DNA of 64,000 nt from Thalassotalea agarivorans (lineage in GTDB: Bacteria > Pseudomonadota > Gammaproteobacteria > Enterobacterales > Alteromonadaceae), in the NCBI RefSeq assembly GCF_030295955.1, contig NZ_AP027363.1, positions 310,001-374,000 on the forward strand, read 5' to 3'. Below the pieces are notes generated by a model, which worked only from the letters and a program-made list of their open reading frames with translations, was not told the origin of the DNA and did no database searches. A program made the position numbers and the translations under genes. Numbering within the stretch: position 1 is the first letter of the stretch; each line of letters begins with the position of its first letter. Positions 28,864 through 40,642 of the stretch are shown in pieces.

Positions 28864-30153
28864 ATGAATGTTTTAGTTATTGGTAATGGCGGTCGCGAAC
28901 ATGCTCTAGCATGGAAAGCGGCTCAGTCGGCACAAGTAGAAAAAGTTTATGTAGCACCTGGTAACGCAGGAACAGCAACTGAACCTAAGTTGGAAAATGT
29001 TGCGATTGGTGTTGAAGATATTGATGCGCTTATCGCTTTTGCAAAAGAAGCCAACATTGCACTTACTATTGTTGGCCCAGAAGCGCCTCTTGTTATTGGT
29101 GTGGTTGATAAGTTTACTGAAGCTGGTTTAACTATTTTTGGTCCAACTGAAGGTGCAGCGCAATTAGAAGGGTCAAAAGCTTTTACCAAAGACTTTCTAG
29201 CACGCCATAAAATACCAACGGCAGAATACCAAACATTTACTGAGATTGATCCAGCTATTGCATACGTGCAAGAAAAAGGTGCACCAATTGTTGTAAAAGC
29301 CGACGGCCTAGCAGCAGGTAAAGGTGTAATTGTTGCCATGACTGTTGCAGAAGCTGAAGAAGCGATTCGCGATATGTTAGCCGGTAATGCATTTGGCGAT
29401 GCTGGTTCACGTGTTGTTATCGAAGAGTTTCTTGATGGCGAAGAAGCTAGTTTTATCGTTATGGTAGATGGCGACAATATTCTGCCAATGGCAACAAGCC
29501 AAGATCACAAACGCGCTTACAATGAAGACAAAGGCCCAAATACCGGTGGTATGGGTGCTTATTCTCCAGCGCCAGTGGTTACACCAGACATTCATAATCG
29601 TATTATGGATGAAGTTATTAAACCAACGGTTGAAGGTATGGCAAGTGAAGGTCTTCCGTATACAGGCTTCCTATATGCTGGTTTAATGATCATGGCAGAT
29701 GGTACGCCAAAAGTTATTGAATATAACTGTCGTTTCGGTGACCCAGAAACCCAACCAATTATGATGCGTTTGCAATCTGATTTGGTTGAGCTTTGTTTAC
29801 TTGCTTGTAAAGGTGAGCTGGATAAAGGCGAAGCTCAATTTGATCCTAGAGCTGCCGTTGGTGTTGTACTTGCCGCTGGAGGTTATCCAGGTAGTTATGA
29901 CAAGGGTATCGAAATTAACGGCCTAGAAACTAATACATTAGCGCATGCTAAAACTTTCCATGCAGGTACTGCTTTAAATAATGGTAAAGTCGTGACTGCG
30001 GGTGGACGTGTATTGTGTGCAACCGCTTTAGGTAATAGCGTTACTGAAGCACAACAAACAGCTTATGAGCTAGTAGCTCAAATCTCATGGCAAGATGTTA
30101 TGTTTAGAACCGATATTGCATATCGAGCGATTGCGCGTGAGCAAAACAGCTAA
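28864..30153 (+). CDS. purD: Phosphoribosylamine-glycine ligase
   Basis: PurD (GAR synthetase) joins phosphoribosylamine and glycine with ATP in purine synthesis. It is a 429-residue ATP-grasp enzyme with N-terminal VLVIGNGGREHALAWK, the ATP-binding KADGLAAGKGV and VIEEFLDGEEASF regions, GPNTGGMGAYSPAP and EYNCRFGDPETQ. It begins 40 bases after the methyltransferase gene, with a small hairpin (TAGCCGG/CCGGCTA, 28830-28847) between, so it may be on the same transcript. It is the last gene before the rRNA operon. Confidence 0.98.
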   Translation: MNVLVIGNGGREHALAWKAAQSAQVEKVYVAPGNAGTATEPKLENVAIGVEDIDALIAFAKEANIALTIVGPEAPLVIGVVDKFTEAGLTIFGPTEGAAQLEGSKAFTKDFLARHKIPTAEYQTFTEIDPAIAYVQEKGAPIVVKADGLAAGKGVIVAMTVAEAEEAIRDMLAGNAFGDAGSRVVIEEFLDGEEASFIVMVDGDNILPMATSQDHKRAYNEDKGPNTGGMGAYSPAPVVTPDIHNRIMDEVIKPTVEGMASEGLPYTGFLYAGLMIMADGTPKVIEYNCRFGDPETQPIMMRLQSDLVELCLLACKGELDKGEAQFDPRAAVGVVLAAGGYPGSYDKGIEINGLETNTLAHAKTFHAGTALNNGKVVTAGGRVLCATALGNSVTEAQQTAYELVAQISWQDVMFRTDIAYRAIAREQNS

Positions 30154-30169
30154 ACTGTAAAAAGTCTGT

Positions 30170-30200
30170 AAAAAAGGTAGCCTTTGGCTACCTTTTTTGT
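30170..30200 (+). terminator. Rho-independent terminator after purD
   Basis: A 13-bp stem (30170-30182 with 30186-30198) ends in TTTTTT. Confidence 0.92.
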
Positions 30201-30400
30201 TTTTTATCGAGTTTATTCATACAAAACAGGTTTATTCGAGCGATAAAAATATTAAAAAATAACGTTGGTTATATTTTTATTGTAAAGATCACTTTTTTTA
30301 CACTTTTCACTAAGTCGCTCTTTATAAAGCACAATAAATACGCGATCTGCGCAAATAAAAAGCGAAAAGTAAAAAAGATCAAAAAAATTAAAAAAAGGGG

Positions 30401-30428
30401 TTGCATTGACCCAAAAAATCCCTAAAAT
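30401..30428 (+). promoter_or_regulatory. rRNA operon promoter P1
   Basis: TTGCAT (30401-30406), a 16-base spacer and TAAAAT (30423-30428) are followed by GCGCATCC. A long A-rich tract upstream (30360-30396) fits an UP element. The G+C-rich start region suits stringent control. Confidence 0.75.
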
Positions 30429-30548
30429 GCGCATCCACTTCTCGGGGACAAGCCAAGAAGCTGTTTTGATAAGTTTAGTAAGCGAATATGGTTATTAAGC
30501 AGTTAACAAAACCTCACAAAATAAATTAAAGTTTTTTTGTGAAAAAGG

Positions 30549-30576
30549 TTGACATCAAAACAGGGACGCGTAAAAT
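30549..30576 (+). promoter_or_regulatory. rRNA operon promoter P2
   Basis: TTGACA (30549-30554), a 16-base spacer and TAAAAT (30571-30576) are followed by GCGCATCC, the same downstream sequence as at P1. P1 and P2 are 148 bases apart. Confidence 0.82.
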
Positions 30577-30646
30577 GCGCATCCGCTCTCAACGGTAGAG
30601 CACACGCCGAATACGAATGAGATATTCGGTGAGATTCGCAAGAATC

Positions 30647-30658
30647 GTTCTTTAACAA
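30647..30658 (+). promoter_or_regulatory. Leader boxA antitermination site
   Basis: GTTCTTTAACAA matches the boxA element of rRNA leaders, where the Nus complex loads. Upstream are two small hairpins (30609-30629 and 30632-30645). The stretch 30662-30688 is complementary to 32480-32507 and should form the RNase III processing stem around 16S. Confidence 0.75.
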
Positions 30659-30858
30659 ATAGTTATCAAGCAATTTGTGTGGGCACTCACGTTAATGTTG
30701 GTTTTACCAAATAATTAACTCAGTGAGTGACACAAAGTCTAAATCGATATTTTATTGATTAGGCGCTTTTGTCAGTTTTTTGCTTCTGCTTTTTTTAAAA
30801 GCGGAGACGATTAATATTCATTGAGCATCGTATCGATTTATCGATACACAAACGATTT

Positions 30859-32401
<1,543 letters not shown>

Positions 32402-32878
32402 TCTTGAAAGGTGAAACAACATTATCGGTCGATAATATAACATCCGTGTTAAATCGACACAGGTACATCCATGTACCAAGAGTGTTCACACAAATTGCTT
32501 TGATAACCATTTAGAAATTAAATAAAAGTAATCATCTTGATTGTTTCTATTTAATTTCTTTATGAAATTTTGCTCTTTAACAATTTGGAAAGCTGATATT
32601 AATACCCGGTGTTTATAGTGTCGCGCTATAAATACCAACAGATACATAATCTTCCTTGTTATGTATCACGATAAGTTTAACGACTTATCAGATAACGTTT
32701 TAATTTATTAAGACGTTCTCAAAATTCTTACTCAAGAAGCTCATTATGAGCGCAATCAGTCCACATACACATCCGTGTTGTTTTAGGTTTTTAGCCGTAA
32801 AGCGTTAATGATTTTTTCGTTATCGCCTTATCGCTGACAGCTTACAGCAAATAATCGGTAGATTATTTAGGGTTGTAT
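32402..32878 (+). other. 16S-23S internal transcribed spacer without tRNA genes
   Basis: A 477-base spacer. I find no tRNA-Glu, tRNA-Ile or tRNA-Ala cloverleaf. It contains the right arm of the 16S processing stem (32480-32507), a boxA (TGCTCTTTAACAAT, 32571-32584) and, at its end, the left arm of the 23S processing stem (about 32865-32884), which pairs with sequence after 23S (about 35757-35775). Confidence 0.85.
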
Positions 32879-35763
<2,885 letters not shown>

Positions 35764-35903
35764 ACAACACCTAAATGATTTAGGCCACGTACCATGTTCC
35801 AGACAGGTACCTGATGACCTACATCCATGTAGGCCTTGTATGATGATTGATTGAATCGATAAGAATTGAGTATTAGTAGACGCTTTCCAAGTTAACAAGT
35901 TTT

Positions 35904-36021
35904 TGCTTAGCGACAATAGCACTGTAGAACCACCTGATCCCATGCCGAACTCAGAAGTGAAATGCAGCAGCGCCGATGGTAGTGTGGGAGGTCCCATGTG
36001 AGAGTAGGACATCGCTAAGCT
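35904..36021 (+). rRNA. rrf: 5S ribosomal RNA
   Basis: About 118 bases. GCTTAGCG (35905-35912) pairs with CGCTAAGC (36013-36020) as helix I. The conserved CCATGCCGAACTCAGAAGTG and GCGCCGATGGTAGTGTGGG segments are present. A 13-base piece of its 3' end, AGTAGGACATCGC (36003-36015), recurs at 36427-36439. Confidence 0.96.
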
Positions 36022-36033
36022 TCTAATTAAGAG

Positions 36034-36062
36034 AAAGCCCGCTCATTGAGCGGGCTTTTTTG
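36034..36062 (+). terminator. rRNA operon terminator
   Basis: A perfect 11-bp stem (36034-36044 with 36048-36058) with an ATT loop and six or more T residues, 13 bases after 5S. Confidence 0.93.
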
Positions 36063-36091
36063 TTATTAGCGCTTGCATGTCCGTACTCTCG

Positions 36092-36240
36092 AGTAGGGCT
36101 TTTCAGGTTTTCGTAAAGATAAACAATTTTATGTTTACCCTGAAAAGCGGGTTAGCCTCTGGCTTACCCTGGACCTGAGCTAAGCTTTTATTCCTAAGAA
36201 AAGCCTGACTTACGTCAGGCTTTTTTTTTGGAATAATTTT
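36092..36240 (+). repeat. Structured repeat R1 downstream of rRNA operon (candidate small RNA)
   Basis: A ~149-base unit without an ORF. A long hairpin is formed by GCTTTTCAGG (36098-36107) and its exact complement CCTGAAAAGC (36139-36148), with an inner GTAAA/TTTAC pairing. A hairpin with core GCC-TCT-GGC follows (36153-36168). The unit ends in an intrinsic terminator (AAAAGCCTGAC paired with GTCAGGCTTTT, then nine T). A second copy, R2, lies about 410 bases downstream. The hairpins plus terminator look like a small RNA gene, but no convincing promoter of its own is visible. Confidence 0.6.
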
Positions 36241-36261
36241 AGGATGTCTACTCAGTACATG

Positions 36262-36353
36262 GGACAGTGTCCTCATGTGACTAAAATATCGGGAATATTT
36301 TAGAACGCACTACGTGCGGCCCTTTAGGGTGGAGTACAGGAAGTACGGAATAC
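36262..36353 (+). repeat. Hairpin module copy a (non-coding)
   Basis: A series of small hairpins: GGACA-G-TGTCC (36262-36272), CTAAAATAT with ATATTTTAG (36281-36289/36295-36303), CGCAC-TAC-GTGCG (36306-36318), CCCTTTAGGG (36320-36329), then ACAGGAAGTACGGAATAC. The same order recurs directly after it (copy b) and again at 40211-40294. Confidence 0.75.
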
Positions 36354-36426
36354 AAATTTGTCCGGAACAAATTTGAACGCACAATGTGCGGCCCTATAGG
36401 GTGGAGTACAGGGAAGTACGGAATAC
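36353..36426 (+). repeat. Hairpin module copy b (non-coding)
   Basis: Arms CAAATTTG at 36353-36360 and 36368-36375, CGCAC-AAT-GTGCG (36378-36390), CCCTATAGGG (36392-36401), then ACAGGGAAGTACGGAATAC. Its right end abuts a 13-base copy of the 5S rRNA 3' end. Confidence 0.75.
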
Positions 36427-36439
36427 AGTAGGACATCGC
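36427..36439 (+). repeat. 13-base copy of the 5S rRNA 3' end
   Basis: AGTAGGACATCGC is identical to 36003-36015 near the end of 5S rRNA. It follows directly on hairpin module copy b, as the tRNA-Tyr tail copy follows the module at 40294. On its own a 13-base match is weak; the position is what makes it notable. Confidence 0.55.
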
Positions 36440-36504
36440 GTTATCTCTCGGTCGCAACAATACTTCCATGTATCCTCGCGACATTAGTGAATCCTTTCAC
36501 GTCA

Positions 36505-36706
36505 GTAGGGCTTTTCAGGTTTTCGTAAAGATAAACAATTTTATGTTTACCCTAGCACCTAAACTTGCTCCTGCAGATTAGGTATACCGACCATCCATGG
36601 CCATATAAGCGGGTTAGCCTCTAGCTTACCCTGGACCTGAGCTAAGCTTTTATTCCTAAGAAAAGCCTGACTTATGTCAGGCTTTGTTTTTTGGAATAAA
36701 ATTAGG
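36505..36706 (+). repeat. Structured repeat R2, copy of R1 with a 50-base insert
   Basis: Nearly identical to R1 on both sides, but about 50 bases (roughly 36554-36606) replace the middle of the right arm of the long hairpin, breaking it. The insert itself can fold (ACCTAA with TTAGGT; CCATCCATGG). The closing terminator survives with one loop change (TTAT for TTAC) and a weaker T tract. This may be a decayed copy of R1. Confidence 0.7.
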
Positions 36707-37076
36707 GGCGAGTACGCTAACGCTGACGTATATGGATGTACTAATACTGCGAAAGTATGGATACCAAACAGCAGTGAGAGGGACACGCAGCATAGCTGCT
36801 GGGAACAAGGAACGTGGAGTCTTTTTACACACAGCACATAGCTCGAAGCACGCAGCTAAAATAGAAACGATAAAAACATCGTCATCCCGTGATGTCGTTA
36901 TACGGGATCTCCTACGTTTTTGGTTCGCGTTGCTTAAGGGAACAAGGGACGCAGAGCCTTTTACACCAGCAAGGACTATTATAGATACGAAGTACGAATC
37001 GTTTTTCCTTACCGCCTATGGCTTATAGCCTATAGCTATTTGTACTTCCCTTAGTGCAAGCTTTATTCTAGAATGC
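36707..37076. other. Intergenic region with dispersed repeat fragments, no gene seen
   Basis: No credible gene; an open frame across 36684-37028 has no ribosome-binding site or family features. Two short segments recur in the other repeat region after tuf: CAGCACATAGCTCGAAGCAC (36832-36851; 18 of 20 at 42769-42788) and CGTCATCCCGTGATG (36880-36894; 14 of 15 at 42932-42946). A promoter for murB should lie near the end but is not obvious. Confidence 0.6.
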
Positions 37077-37109
37077 TTGCAACGTGATTACCCACCAGAG
37101 AGCAATTTC

Positions 37110-38123
37110 TTGCCTTATTTAAGTGCCTACAACTCATTTAACGTCAATGCATATACTAAACAAGTTGCGACGATAGATACTATCGCTGACTTATCCAAGT
37201 TAGATGTAAAAGGTTTAACCCCTTTCTATGTCATTGGCGAGGGCAGTAATACATTGTTTGCTTCTGAAGAGGTTTCAAATCTAATAAAAGTTAACTTAAA
37301 AGGCATTGATGTCCAGCAGCAAGGCGACGGTCATCTATTAACTGTTGCGGCTGGAGAGAACTGGCATACCTTGGTTGAGCAATGTACCACCAATAACATG
37401 CCTGGTATCGAAAATTTAGCGCTTATCCCTGGCAGTGTTGGAGCCGCCCCGGTTCAAAATATCGGTGCATACGGCGTTGAATTTGCCGATGTTTGTCGAT
37501 GGGTTAAATGGTACGAATTTGCCTCCGGCAAAGTGCATAAGATGAGCAAAGAAGAATGTGAATTTTCCTACCGTGAGAGCATCTTTAAACAGCAGTTAAA
37601 AGGCAAAGGGATCATAATAGAGGTCGGTATTTTTCTGAGCCATGCTTGGCAACCTAAGCTGCATTATGCTGGGCTAGATGAACTTTCAATTGACGCGACC
37701 CCTGTGCAAGTCATGGAAAAAGTTATCGAAATAAGGCAGTCAAAACTCCCAGATCCAACACTGATTCCTAATGCAGGAAGTTTCTTCAAAAACCCCGTTG
37801 TCGAGCGATCGGTTTACGAACAACTAGTTGCTAAGTTCGGCGCTATGCCAAATTATCCTGTAGATAAAAAGCACATCAAACTTGCGGCGGGTTGGTTAAT
37901 TGACCAAGCTGGCTTGAAAGGCTATGCACATGGCAATGTTGCGATTCATGACAAACAGGCGTTAGTGTTAACAAACCCCAACAATGGAAACGGCGAAGAA
38001 TTAGTCTTGTTGGCTAAGTATGCATTGGAGCAAGTTAAAGACAAATTTGGAATATCGCTCGAACCTGAAGTACGAATGGTGACTGAAAAAGGTGATACAC
38101 CATATCAAGAGGTGTTGGTATGA
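37110..38123 (+). CDS. murB: UDP-N-acetylmuramate dehydrogenase
   Basis: MurB reduces UDP-GlcNAc-enolpyruvate to UDP-MurNAc with FAD and NADPH in peptidoglycan precursor synthesis. Landmarks are YNSFNVNAY at the start, the FAD-binding GEGSNTLFA, LALIPGSVGAAPVQNIGAYGVE, YRESIFK, NAGSFFKNPVV (active-site Ser) and LEPEVRMV near the end. No ATG lies in frame at the expected position; TTG at 37110 with AGAGAG upstream is my preferred start (337 residues, E. coli 342), and another TTG at 37077 is possible. It overlaps birA by 4 bases (ATGA). The rrn-murB-birA order is also found at E. coli rrnB. Confidence 0.93.
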   Translation: MPYLSAYNSFNVNAYTKQVATIDTIADLSKLDVKGLTPFYVIGEGSNTLFASEEVSNLIKVNLKGIDVQQQGDGHLLTVAAGENWHTLVEQCTTNNMPGIENLALIPGSVGAAPVQNIGAYGVEFADVCRWVKWYEFASGKVHKMSKEECEFSYRESIFKQQLKGKGIIIEVGIFLSHAWQPKLHYAGLDELSIDATPVQVMEKVIEIRQSKLPDPTLIPNAGSFFKNPVVERSVYEQLVAKFGAMPNYPVDKKHIKLAAGWLIDQAGLKGYAHGNVAIHDKQALVLTNPNNGNGEELVLLAKYALEQVKDKFGISLEPEVRMVTEKGDTPYQEVLV

Positions 38124-39097
38124 CAAAAATTATTAAACAAGAGCTCATACATCGTTTAGCTGATGGCCACTTTATCTCAGGGCAAGACATTGCAGATGAG
38201 CTTGGTGTTAGTCGTGCTGCGATATCCAAACAGATCAAACTTTTTGCTGACATGGGCTTAGATGTTTTTTCGGTAAAAGGGAAAGGATATAAGCTAAGCG
38301 AGCCATTAGATTTACTTGCAAAGGACAAAATATTAGCGCACTTTCCCGTTAAGGCAGACGATATTGATTTAGAAGTGCATAGCTTGATTGATAGCACCAA
38401 CTCTTTTTTACTTCGAAAATTACCTAATCAATTGAGTATTGGCCACACTTGTGTAGCCGAATATCAAAGCGCTGGCCGTGGAAGGCGAGGCCGTGAATGG
38501 GTGTCACCTTTTGGCGCCAATATTTATTTGTCGATGTATTGGCCTGTTGAACAAGGCATGGCTGCCGCTATGGGATTAAACATTGTTGCCGCACTAGCAG
38601 TTTCAGATGCTATTAACCAGTTGTTTGGCATTAAAGTGCAGTTAAAATGGCCTAATGATATCTACCTCGATGGTGTAAAACTTGCGGGAATATTAATTGA
38701 TCTTGAAGGGCAGCCTCTAGAGACTTGCCATAGCGTTATAGGCATAGGATTAAATCTAAATATGCCAGCAAATGTAGCAAACAAGGTTGATCAGCCTTGG
38801 ACTGATCTGCAGCAACATGTTGGTCGTCCTATTAATCGAAACCAGCTCGTGGCAACGCTGATAATATGTTTATATAAACGTTTAGTTGAACATGCTGAAC
38901 ATGGTCTGACGGACATGGTTTCTGCTTGGCAAAAACAAGATTTCTTTTTTAACAAACCAGTTAATCTAATCACTGGTGACAAGACCTTATTAGGCACGTG
39001 CAAAGGTATCAATTCACAAGGTGCTTTGTTGTTAGAATCCGCAGGAGAGTTAAAAACCATCTACGGTGGCGAAGTCAGTCTGAGGGCAGGTAAATGA
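38120..39097 (+). CDS. birA: Bifunctional biotin-protein ligase / biotin operon repressor
   Basis: BirA activates biotin to biotinyl-AMP, transfers it to the acetyl-CoA carboxylase carrier protein, and represses bio genes. The 325-residue protein keeps the N-terminal winged helix (ISGQDIADELGVSRAAISKQI), so it should be a repressor as well as a ligase. The biotin-binding loop GRGRRGREW is at 119-127, followed by KWPNDIYLDGVKLAGIL and a C-terminal SH3-like domain. It is translationally coupled to murB upstream and coaX downstream by ATGA overlaps. Confidence 0.96.
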   Translation: MTKIIKQELIHRLADGHFISGQDIADELGVSRAAISKQIKLFADMGLDVFSVKGKGYKLSEPLDLLAKDKILAHFPVKADDIDLEVHSLIDSTNSFLLRKLPNQLSIGHTCVAEYQSAGRGRRGREWVSPFGANIYLSMYWPVEQGMAAAMGLNIVAALAVSDAINQLFGIKVQLKWPNDIYLDGVKLAGILIDLEGQPLETCHSVIGIGLNLNMPANVANKVDQPWTDLQQHVGRPINRNQLVATLIICLYKRLVEHAEHGLTDMVSAWQKQDFFFNKPVNLITGDKTLLGTCKGINSQGALLLESAGELKTIYGGEVSLRAGK

Positions 39098-39822
39098 TCG
39101 CACTGATTGACGTTGGCAATACCTATTTTAAATATGTGCTTGTCGATGCAGATACCAAACCTAGTTTTGATGTTGGCTACACCGCAGTTAAGCATAACGA
39201 TGTAAATGAGCAATTACTGTCGACTATTTTAAAAGACGCAACTACGGTTGTTTATGCCAGTGTTTCCAATAAAGTACTCTTGTCTACTGTGACTACTTAT
39301 TGCCAACAAAATAGCATCGCCTGTATTCATGTAGAAACGTCTGCTGAGGCTTTAGGTGTAAAGAACGCTTATACGGATTTTAGTAAGCTAGGCGTTGACC
39401 GTTGGCTTGCATTGATTGCGGCAAAACATTATTTCCCTGATCAGTCCTGCATGATTGTAGATGCTGGTACAGCGACGACTATCGATATTATCAATAGTCA
39501 GGGTGTCCATTTAGGTGGTTGGATTTTGCCTGGTCTCGATACTATGGTAAATGCACTACTTCAACATACCGACAAAATAGAAGCTGAGATTGAATACCCG
39601 CAGCAAGTAGCATTTGGGCAAAACACCCAAGGTTGCGTCAATAATGGTGTTGTTGCAGCAACCCTAGGTGGAATAGAAAAGGCATACCAAAAGCTTGATA
39701 ACCAAGATACTAAGCTAGTGATCACTGGCGGTTATGGTGAACTTTTATCTTCTCAATTGACTATTGATTCGATTTTGGAACCAATGCTTGTTTTTAAAGG
39801 GCTGTATCAGTTTAAGGATTAA
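39094..39822 (+). CDS. coaX: Type III pantothenate kinase
   Basis: CoaX phosphorylates pantothenate, the first step of CoA synthesis. It is a 242-residue ASKHA-fold protein with phosphate-binding DVGNTYFKY near the N-terminus, KLGVDRWLALIAA, the acidic DAGTATTID segment and a C-terminal ITGGYGELL. In E. coli the unrelated type I enzyme CoaA occupies this place after birA; coaX here is the type III version, which is not feedback-inhibited by CoA. Start overlaps the birA stop. Confidence 0.94.
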   Translation: MIALIDVGNTYFKYVLVDADTKPSFDVGYTAVKHNDVNEQLLSTILKDATTVVYASVSNKVLLSTVTTYCQQNSIACIHVETSAEALGVKNAYTDFSKLGVDRWLALIAAKHYFPDQSCMIVDAGTATTIDIINSQGVHLGGWILPGLDTMVNALLQHTDKIEAEIEYPQQVAFGQNTQGCVNNGVVAATLGGIEKAYQKLDNQDTKLVITGGYGELLSSQLTIDSILEPMLVFKGLYQFKD

Positions 39823-39924
39823 CGATTTCTTATAATTAGACATCGTTAATTTCACCTCTAATTCACAATTGCGTTGAAAAAATCAGCAAACATAGAAAAT
39901 AGGCATTTTTTTTGGGCTCAGCTA

Positions 39925-39953
39925 TTGCAAGGCGTCTTACATTGCACTAGAAT
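39925..39953 (+). promoter_or_regulatory. Promoter of the tRNA-tuf operon
   Basis: TTGCAA (39925-39930), a 17-base spacer and TAGAAT (39948-39953), 19 bases before the first tRNA. The fit to the sigma-70 consensus is good for a stable-RNA promoter. Confidence 0.75.
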
Positions 39954-39972
39954 TCGCTCCACTTAATGTAGT

Positions 39973-40048
<76 letters not shown>

Positions 40049-40077
40049 TTAATCTTCGTAAGAAGAGTTGAAAATTT

Positions 40078-40162
40078 GGAGGGGTTCCCGAGTGGCCAAA
40101 GGGATCAGACTGTAAATCTGACGGCTCCGCCTTCGGTGGTTCGAATCCACCTCCCTCCACCA
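40078..40162 (+). tRNA. tyrU: tRNA-Tyr (anticodon GTA)
   Basis: An 85-base class II tRNA with a long variable arm and encoded CCA; the anticodon loop is CTGTAAA. Its last 19 bases, plus 30 bases of 3' flank, are repeated at 40295-40343. Confidence 0.97.
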
Positions 40163-40210
40163 TTTTCCTTAGCAACGCGTTAGCGGTGCTAGGTGATGGG
40201 ATTTGGATGA

Positions 40211-40294
40211 GAACACTGTTCGCCAAAATTGTCAGGAACAATTTTGAACGCTCAAAGAGCGGCCCTTTAGGGGAAAAGACAGGAAGTTTTTTAT
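40211..40294 (+). repeat. Hairpin module copy c, downstream of tRNA-Tyr
   Basis: The same order of hairpins as at 36262-36426 with changed stems: GAACA-C-TGTTC (40211-40221), CAAAATTG with CAATTTTG (40224-40231/40239-40246, loop TCAGGAA), CGCTC-AAA-GAGCG (40249-40261), CCCTTTAGGG (40263-40272), then ACAGGAAGT. Both sides are flanked by copies of the tRNA-Tyr 3' end region. No ORF. Confidence 0.8.
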
Positions 40295-40343
40295 AATCCA
40301 CCTCCCTCCACCATTTTTCTTAGCAGCGCAATAGCGATGCTAG
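40295..40343 (+). repeat. Duplicated tRNA-Tyr 3' end plus flank
   Basis: A 49-base segment matching 40144-40192 at 44 of 49 positions. It includes the last 19 bases of tRNA-Tyr with CCA and the hairpin that follows (TAGCA/TGCTA). In that hairpin the internal mismatch is A-G in the first copy and G-A in the second. It is not a complete tRNA and should be non-functional as one. Confidence 0.9.
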
Positions 40344-40396
40344 AAAAGGAAGGTAGTACTACTTTCCTATTATGCAGAGATAATTCGATAGAATCT

Positions 40397-40470
40397 GCGG
40401 ACGTCGTATAGTGGTAATACCTTAGCCTTCCAAGCTAATGCTGCGGGTTCGATTCCCGCCGTCCGCTCCA
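40397..40470 (+). tRNA. glyT: tRNA-Gly (anticodon TCC)
   Basis: A 74-base cloverleaf with encoded CCA; the anticodon loop is CTTCCAA, and the acceptor stem GCGGACG pairs with CGTCCGC. The gap from tRNA-Tyr is enlarged by the repeat module. Confidence 0.97.
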
Positions 40471-40486
40471 TCTTTTTTGTCTTGTT

Positions 40487-40562
40487 GCTGATATAGCTCA
40501 GTTGGTAGAGCGCACCCTTGGTAAGGGTGAGGTCGGCAGTTCAAATCTGCCTATCAGCACCA
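40487..40562 (+). tRNA. thrT: tRNA-Thr (anticodon GGT)
   Basis: A 76-base cloverleaf with encoded CCA; the anticodon loop is TTGGTAA, and the acceptor stem GCTGATA pairs with TATCAGC. It is the last tRNA before tuf. Confidence 0.97.
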
Positions 40563-40642
40563 GCATCTAAGATCGACTATCCTTACTATCTCTGTACTTT
40601 TTAATTATATAACTTTGTTAATCTACCTAGAGGTATTTTAAA

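Noticed and set aside
28947..29477. 176-residue antisense open frame inside purD
   Set aside because: A shadow of the purD frame; Ser/Thr/Ala-rich composition with no family features.
32402..32878. tRNA gene in the 16S-23S spacer
   Set aside because: No T-loop GTTCRA motif with matching stems and no CCA end could be found.
36684..37028. 114-residue open frame after the rRNA operon
   Set aside because: No ribosome-binding site, low-complexity translation, and it runs through repeat fragments shared with another intergenic region.
40295..40343. A second tRNA-Tyr gene
   Set aside because: Only the last 19 bases of the tRNA are present; the D and anticodon arms are missing.
40144..40343. Integrative element with attL/attR at tRNA-Tyr
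   Set aside because: The space between the repeats is about 100 bases and encodes no integrase or other protein.
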